A stretch of DNA of 5,157 nt, taken from assembly GCA_013153755.1 (NCBI GenBank), contig JAADDU010000185.1, forward strand, positions 1-5,157, read 5' to 3'. The notes under the pieces are model-generated. The model ran no database searches and was not told the DNA's origin. It worked only from the letters and a program-made list of their open reading frames with translations. The DNA comes from Campylobacterota bacterium (GTDB lineage Bacteria; Campylobacterota; Campylobacteria; Campylobacterales; Sulfurimonadaceae). The number at the start of each line of letters is the position of its first letter. Within the stretch, counting starts at the first letter, position 1. Positions 5,057 to 5,157 of the stretch are shown piece by piece. Both the position numbers and the translations under genes were made by a program.

Positions 5057-5157
5057 CTATTTTCCATAAAATCTGTATATTTGATAAAATCTTGAGGATT
5101 TTCTTTATATTTCTGAAGCTCTTTTTCTAAAAGTAGCTGATTCTCATCAAAATCTTT
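5044..5157 (-). CDS. Antitoxin C-terminal end (partial, runs off the window)
   Basis: The last 37 codons of an open frame enter from the right edge and end with TAA at 5046-5044, overlapping the toxin start by 13 bp. The piece is charged and helical: DENQLLLEKELQKYKENPQD, then FIKYTDFMENRCKF. The pattern 'LE.eL..Y..NP....i...f' is like the C-terminal, toxin-binding tail of small addiction-module antitoxins of the TIGR02574/RelB-like sort, and the antitoxin-before-toxin order is typical. The DNA-binding N-terminal part and the module's own promoter lie outside the window, so the family remains open. Confidence 0.65.
   Translation of the reverse strand, partial: KDFDENQLLLEKELQKYKENPQDFIKYTDFMENRCKF

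Noticed and set aside
1..5157. CRISPR arrays, tRNA or rRNA genes
   Set aside because: No spaced repeat array, tRNA cloverleaf or rRNA-like stretch was seen; the sequence is almost fully explained by protein genes.

Overview
The window is AT-rich and carries a sulfur-oxidation (Sox) operon. The gene order soxC-soxD-soxY-soxZ, the lack of soxX/A/B beside it, the protein style and the AT-rich codon use all suggest a sulfur-oxidising Campylobacterota (Sulfurimonas/Sulfurovum-like). That assignment is an inference from gene content, not from a marker gene.

Layout, left to right: (1) 1-196, + strand: a decayed piece of an IS256/Mutator-family transposase, cut by the window edge and broken by frameshifts and stops. 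(2) 193-4515, all on the minus strand and so transcribed right to left: soxC (4515-3199), soxD (3206-2052), soxY (2038-1559), soxZ (1515-1201), a Sec-exported thioredoxin-like protein with a CGYC centre (1153-653, SoxW-like) and a small MOSC-domain protein (651-193). The genes overlap or are 1-47 bp apart, and all but the thioredoxin gene have clear Shine-Dalgarno sequences, so this is almost certainly one operon. (3) 4516-4786: a 271-bp AT-rich intergenic stretch holding the presumed sox promoter, a pair of 11-bp direct repeats, a 25-bp dyad and a terminator-like hairpin. (4) 4787-5157, minus strand: a RelE/ParE-family toxin and, overlapping it, the 3' end of its presumed antitoxin, which runs off the window.

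How the genes work together: SoxYZ is the periplasmic carrier that holds sulfur intermediates on a C-terminal cysteine of SoxY. SoxCD is the molybdenum/heme sulfane dehydrogenase that oxidises the carrier-bound sulfane sulfur and passes the electrons to c-type cytochromes. The periplasmic thioredoxin is placed to keep SoxY and other periplasmic cysteines reduced. The MOSC protein may serve sulfur transfer or molybdenum-cofactor chemistry. SoxXA and SoxB, which load and hydrolyse the carrier in the full pathway, are not here and must lie elsewhere if present.

Nothing in the window is a clearly undescribed system. The points most worth following are the SoxY ending GGCEG with a second cysteine, the lipobox-like start of SoxD, the co-operonic MOSC and thioredoxin genes, and the repeat structure upstream of soxC.
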